This document shows, in pieces, positions 5,696-7,321 of a stretch of 7,321 nt of DNA. Source of the DNA: Candidatus Beckwithbacteria bacterium. GTDB lineage: Bacteria > Patescibacteriota > Microgenomatia > UBA1400 > UBA1449. The position numbers were made by a program, and so were the translations under genes. The notes under the pieces are model-generated. The model had not been told where the DNA came from, did no database searches, and saw only the letters and a list, made by a program, of their open reading frames with translations. Positions within the stretch are counted from its first letter, which is position 1. The number at the start of each line of letters is the position of its first letter. The DNA lies in NCBI GenBank assembly GCA_012798485.1, contig JAAZND010000115.1, forward strand, positions 1 to 7,321. Direction: 5' to 3'.

Positions 5696-6472
5696 ATGAG
5701 TAAACACACTAAAAAAGAATCTTTTTGGCAAAAAAAATGTTTGCCAATCTTAAATTTTATTTATAAAATCATCGCTTTTTCTCTTAAACAACTAATGGCT
5801 CTTTTAGTTAGTGGCCCTTATGTTGTTTATAAGCTTTTATTCCCTCAAAAAAGATTACCTTATAAAAGTCATCCTTTTTCTAAAATCTCCAGACATATTC
5901 TGGAAAGTAGAAAAGCTAAAAGATTTATTGGCGTTAATTTAGCCATAACAGTTTTAGCCCTTACTTTAATTCAAGCTATTTTTGGCACCCAACCTACTTT
6001 AGCTCAACCTGACTATTTTACTCAAGGACAGGAAGAAATTGCTCAGATTAAATCTACCTATATTATTACCACGGAAAAAACTTTTAAACAACCTGTCGCT
6101 GGTTATATTTCTCAAGGATTTGTAGCTGGTCATCCTGGAGTTGATATTGCTGGTAATGATAATAGATTAATTTATCCTATCGCTCCAGGCAAAGTGGTTT
6201 TAACCGAATTTAGCGATCAAGGTTATGGTAATACTGTCGTTATTGATCATGGTGATAATATCTTTTCTCGCTATGCTCATTTATCTTATCTCAATGTTTA
6301 TAATGGTGAAGAAGTGAACCATGAAACAAATATTGGTGCTGTTGGTAGTACTGGTTGGTCAACCGGCTATCATCTACACCTTGAAACTTATCAAGATGGC
6401 ATCGCGGTTAATCCTTTTAACTTTATTCCTCAGGAATATCCTTATACTTACGTTGACATGTCTGCTAAATAA
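5696..6472 (+). CDS. Membrane-anchored M23 (LytM/lysostaphin-type) metallopeptidase
   Basis: The 258-residue protein carries a C-terminal M23 domain at about 132-245: QPVAGYISQGF, then the zinc motif HPGVD (His146, Asp150), VVIDHGDNIFSRYAHLS (181-197, with His195) and GYHLHLE (224-230, His226 and His228). All expected zinc and catalytic residues are present, so it should be an active peptidoglycan endopeptidase, or at least fold as one. The N-terminus is unusual. A hydrophobic stretch at about 21-49 is followed by a strongly basic segment (QKRLPYKSHPFSKISRHILESRKAKR, 51-76) and then a transmembrane or signal-anchor helix (78-97) ending near TLAQP, a possible signal-peptidase site. The domain thus lies outside the membrane, probably remodelling the wall at growth or division. 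The preceding leader is long and appears structured. The 98-residue unknown gene follows after 22 bases. Confidence 0.9.
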   Translation: MSKHTKKESFWQKKCLPILNFIYKIIAFSLKQLMALLVSGPYVVYKLLFPQKRLPYKSHPFSKISRHILESRKAKRFIGVNLAITVLALTLIQAIFGTQPTLAQPDYFTQGQEEIAQIKSTYIITTEKTFKQPVAGYISQGFVAGHPGVDIAGNDNRLIYPIAPGKVVLTEFSDQGYGNTVVIDHGDNIFSRYAHLSYLNVYNGEEVNHETNIGAVGSTGWSTGYHLHLETYQDGIAVNPFNFIPQEYPYTYVDMSAK

Positions 6473-6485
6473 AAATTTGTAGTAT
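6453..6485 (+). promoter_or_regulatory. Weak candidate promoter before the 98-residue gene
   Basis: A perfect TTGACA (6453-6458) lies inside the end of the M23 gene. TAGTAT (6480-6485) is the nearest -10-like box, but the gap is 21 bases, longer than normal. If used, transcription would begin just before the ATG at 6495. Cotranscription with the M23 gene is at least as likely. Confidence 0.25.
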
Positions 6486-6494
6486 CATATTGCT

Positions 6495-6791
6495 ATGAAT
6501 CAATTTATTAACCTTAAAAAATATATTGAGATGGGGGAATATGAACCTCAAGTTTTATCTCAATTTGAAGAATTCAATAAACTCAGCCCACATTTGCAAT
6601 GGGAACTAGTCAGACAGGCAATTAAAAACCGTTGGGTTATTTTACAGCTTCGCTGGGCAGATACAGCTAACCAGCTCGATTATAGTAAGAAACCACACCT
6701 TAAAGAAACACAAAAAGGCATCCAAAGGCAAATGAAACAATTACAACTTGATGAAGAAAGATTAGATTTGTATTACTCCAAATTAGTTTAG
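6495..6791 (+). CDS. Small soluble protein of unknown function, 98 residues
   Basis: I cannot name a family. The sequence is mostly helical and lacks a signal peptide or membrane helix. It begins with a segment including YIEMGEYEPQVLSQF (10-24), then LSPHLQWELVRQAIKNRWVI (30-49), a tryptophan- and arginine-rich helix, then LRWADTANQLDY and a KKPHL turn (52-69). It ends in a charged helix rich in Gln, Lys, Leu and Glu (about 72-96) that could form a short coiled coil. The pattern suggests a cytoplasmic protein that binds another helix or nucleic acid, but there is no catalytic motif. It starts 22 bases after the M23 gene on the same strand and ends just before a bidirectional terminator, so it is probably the last gene of that unit. 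No Shine-Dalgarno sequence precedes it. Confidence 0.8.
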   Translation: MNQFINLKKYIEMGEYEPQVLSQFEEFNKLSPHLQWELVRQAIKNRWVILQLRWADTANQLDYSKKPHLKETQKGIQRQMKQLQLDEERLDLYYSKLV

Positions 6792-6796
6792 ATAAA

Positions 6797-6824
6797 AAAA
6801 GTCCCGCTTGAAAGCGGGACTTTT
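6797..6824. terminator. Bidirectional rho-independent terminator
   Basis: AAAAGTCCCGC (6797-6807) pairs perfectly with GCGGGACTTTT (6814-6824) around TTGAAA, giving an 11-pair stem with a GC-rich core. On the plus strand it is followed by four T. On the minus strand the opposite flank (6794-6800) reads as seven T, so it serves both the 98-residue gene and groL, which converge here. It is the only clear GC-rich terminator in the window. Confidence 0.93.
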
Positions 6825-6855
6825 ACTAATCACTAAAACCTATATCTTCCTAAGC

Positions 6856-7321
6856 TTACATTCCCATTGGCATACCACCACCCATTCCTCCTGGCATCAT
6901 AGGCATTTCTTTTTTCTCTTCTGGTTTATCAGCCACTAAGGCTTCGGTAGTAAGTACTACTCCTGCAACAGAAGAAGCATTTTGCAAAGCTGTTCTGACA
7001 ACTTTGGCTGGATCAAGCACTCCCATTTTGACTAAATCACCGTCTTCCATAGTTTTTACATTAAATCCATAATTAGGGTTTGTATTCTTCTCAATTTCTC
7101 CAACAATATAAGCCGCATTGCCTCTAGCATTAGATATAAGTTTAATTATTGGAGCTTCTAGAGAATGAAAAACAATAGCTGCCCCGTTATTTTTAAACTT
7201 TCTACTAACACCCAATCCCAAAACTTTATTTTCATTCTTAGATTCCTCGATTACTAAAGCTTTTCTAGCTCTTAACAATGCTACTCCACCACCAGCAACT
7301 ACTCCTTCTTCTACAGCAGCT
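6856..7321 (-). CDS. groL: Chaperonin GroEL, C-terminal part (about 154 residues, 5' end outside the window)
   Basis: The reading frame enters from the right edge as AAVEEGVVAGGGVALLRARKAL, which matches the GroEL segment starting at about residue 405 in E. coli numbering. It is therefore just past the catalytic ATP-hydrolysis Asp398, which lies outside. It continues through EAPIIKLISNARGNAAYIVGEI, YGFNVKTMEDGDLVKMGVLDPAKVVRTALQNA (with the nucleotide-contacting Asp of GVLDP) and SSVAGVVLTTEALVADKP. It ends in the typical flexible MPGGMGGGMPMGM tail. GroEL forms the double-ring folding chamber in the cytoplasm. The TTG at 7278 is an internal Leu codon, not a start. The stop (6856-6858) is followed by the bidirectional terminator. 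Nothing in the visible part suggests damage; groES, if adjacent, would lie beyond the right edge. Confidence 0.97.
   Translation of the reverse strand, partial: AAVEEGVVAGGGVALLRARKALVIEESKNENKVLGLGVSRKFKNNGAAIVFHSLEAPIIKLISNARGNAAYIVGEIEKNTNPNYGFNVKTMEDGDLVKMGVLDPAKVVRTALQNASSVAGVVLTTEALVADKPEEKKEMPMMPGGMGGGMPMGM

Noticed and set aside
7276..7278. TTG as a start codon giving a 140-residue minus-strand protein
   Set aside because: The GroEL frame continues upstream to the window edge (AAVEEGVVAGGGVAL), so this TTG is an internal leucine codon.
1..7321. Alternative genetic code with TGA as a sense codon, as in some CPR lineages
   Set aside because: TGA ends the GT-C gene at 5497-5499 and all clear genes are read through with no in-frame TGA, so the standard code fits.
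1..7321. Insertion sequences, CRISPR arrays or phage attachment sites
   Set aside because: No transposase or integrase motif, no regularly spaced repeats, and no duplicated tRNA 3' end downstream of tRNA-Cys was seen.

Overview
The window looks like chromosomal DNA from a small-genome, AT-rich bacterium. My best guess is a member of the Candidate Phyla Radiation (Patescibacteria), probably the Microgenomates branch. This rests on the low GC, the standard genetic code with TGA used as a stop, the near absence of Shine-Dalgarno sequences before any start codon, the tRNA without an encoded CCA end, and the style of several proteins (a WecA/MraY-like enzyme with an altered active site, a GT-C enzyme with a QDxARD motif, and two small proteins of unknown function). 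The lineage is an inference from protein style, not a database match. No mobile element, CRISPR array or phage gene is visible.

Left part (1-2833): a glycosyltransferase family 39-like membrane protein runs leftwards off the window edge. It diverges from a three-gene rightward operon: a small three-helix membrane protein (468-863), a WecA/MraY-type polyprenyl-phosphate sugar-1-phosphate transferase homologue (873-1967), and a UbiA-family enzyme resembling decaprenyl-phosphate phosphoribosyltransferase (1904-2833). The last two genes overlap by 64 bases. All of these point to membrane glycan assembly on a polyprenyl-phosphate carrier.

Middle part (2830-5499): a leftward lipoprotein with two PEGA domains and an SH3b domain meets the operon tail to tail, with a 4-base overlap. 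It is followed by a complete tRNA-Cys(GCA) gene, then a 526-residue GT-C-type membrane glycosyltransferase that starts only 25 bases after the tRNA.

Right part (5496-7321): a good sigma70-type promoter overlaps the stop codon of the GT-C gene. It appears to drive a roughly 165-base leader before a membrane-anchored M23 peptidase. The leader holds a set of nested and abutting inverted repeats compatible with a folded RNA junction, with an alternative helix that would exclude it. This is the most interesting element of the window. A 98-residue soluble protein of unknown function follows, then a clear bidirectional terminator, then the C-terminal part of GroEL on the minus strand.

Taken together the window is a cell-envelope neighbourhood: polyprenyl-linked sugar enzymes, GT-C transferases, a cell-surface lipoprotein and a peptidoglycan hydrolase, next to the housekeeping chaperonin and a tRNA.
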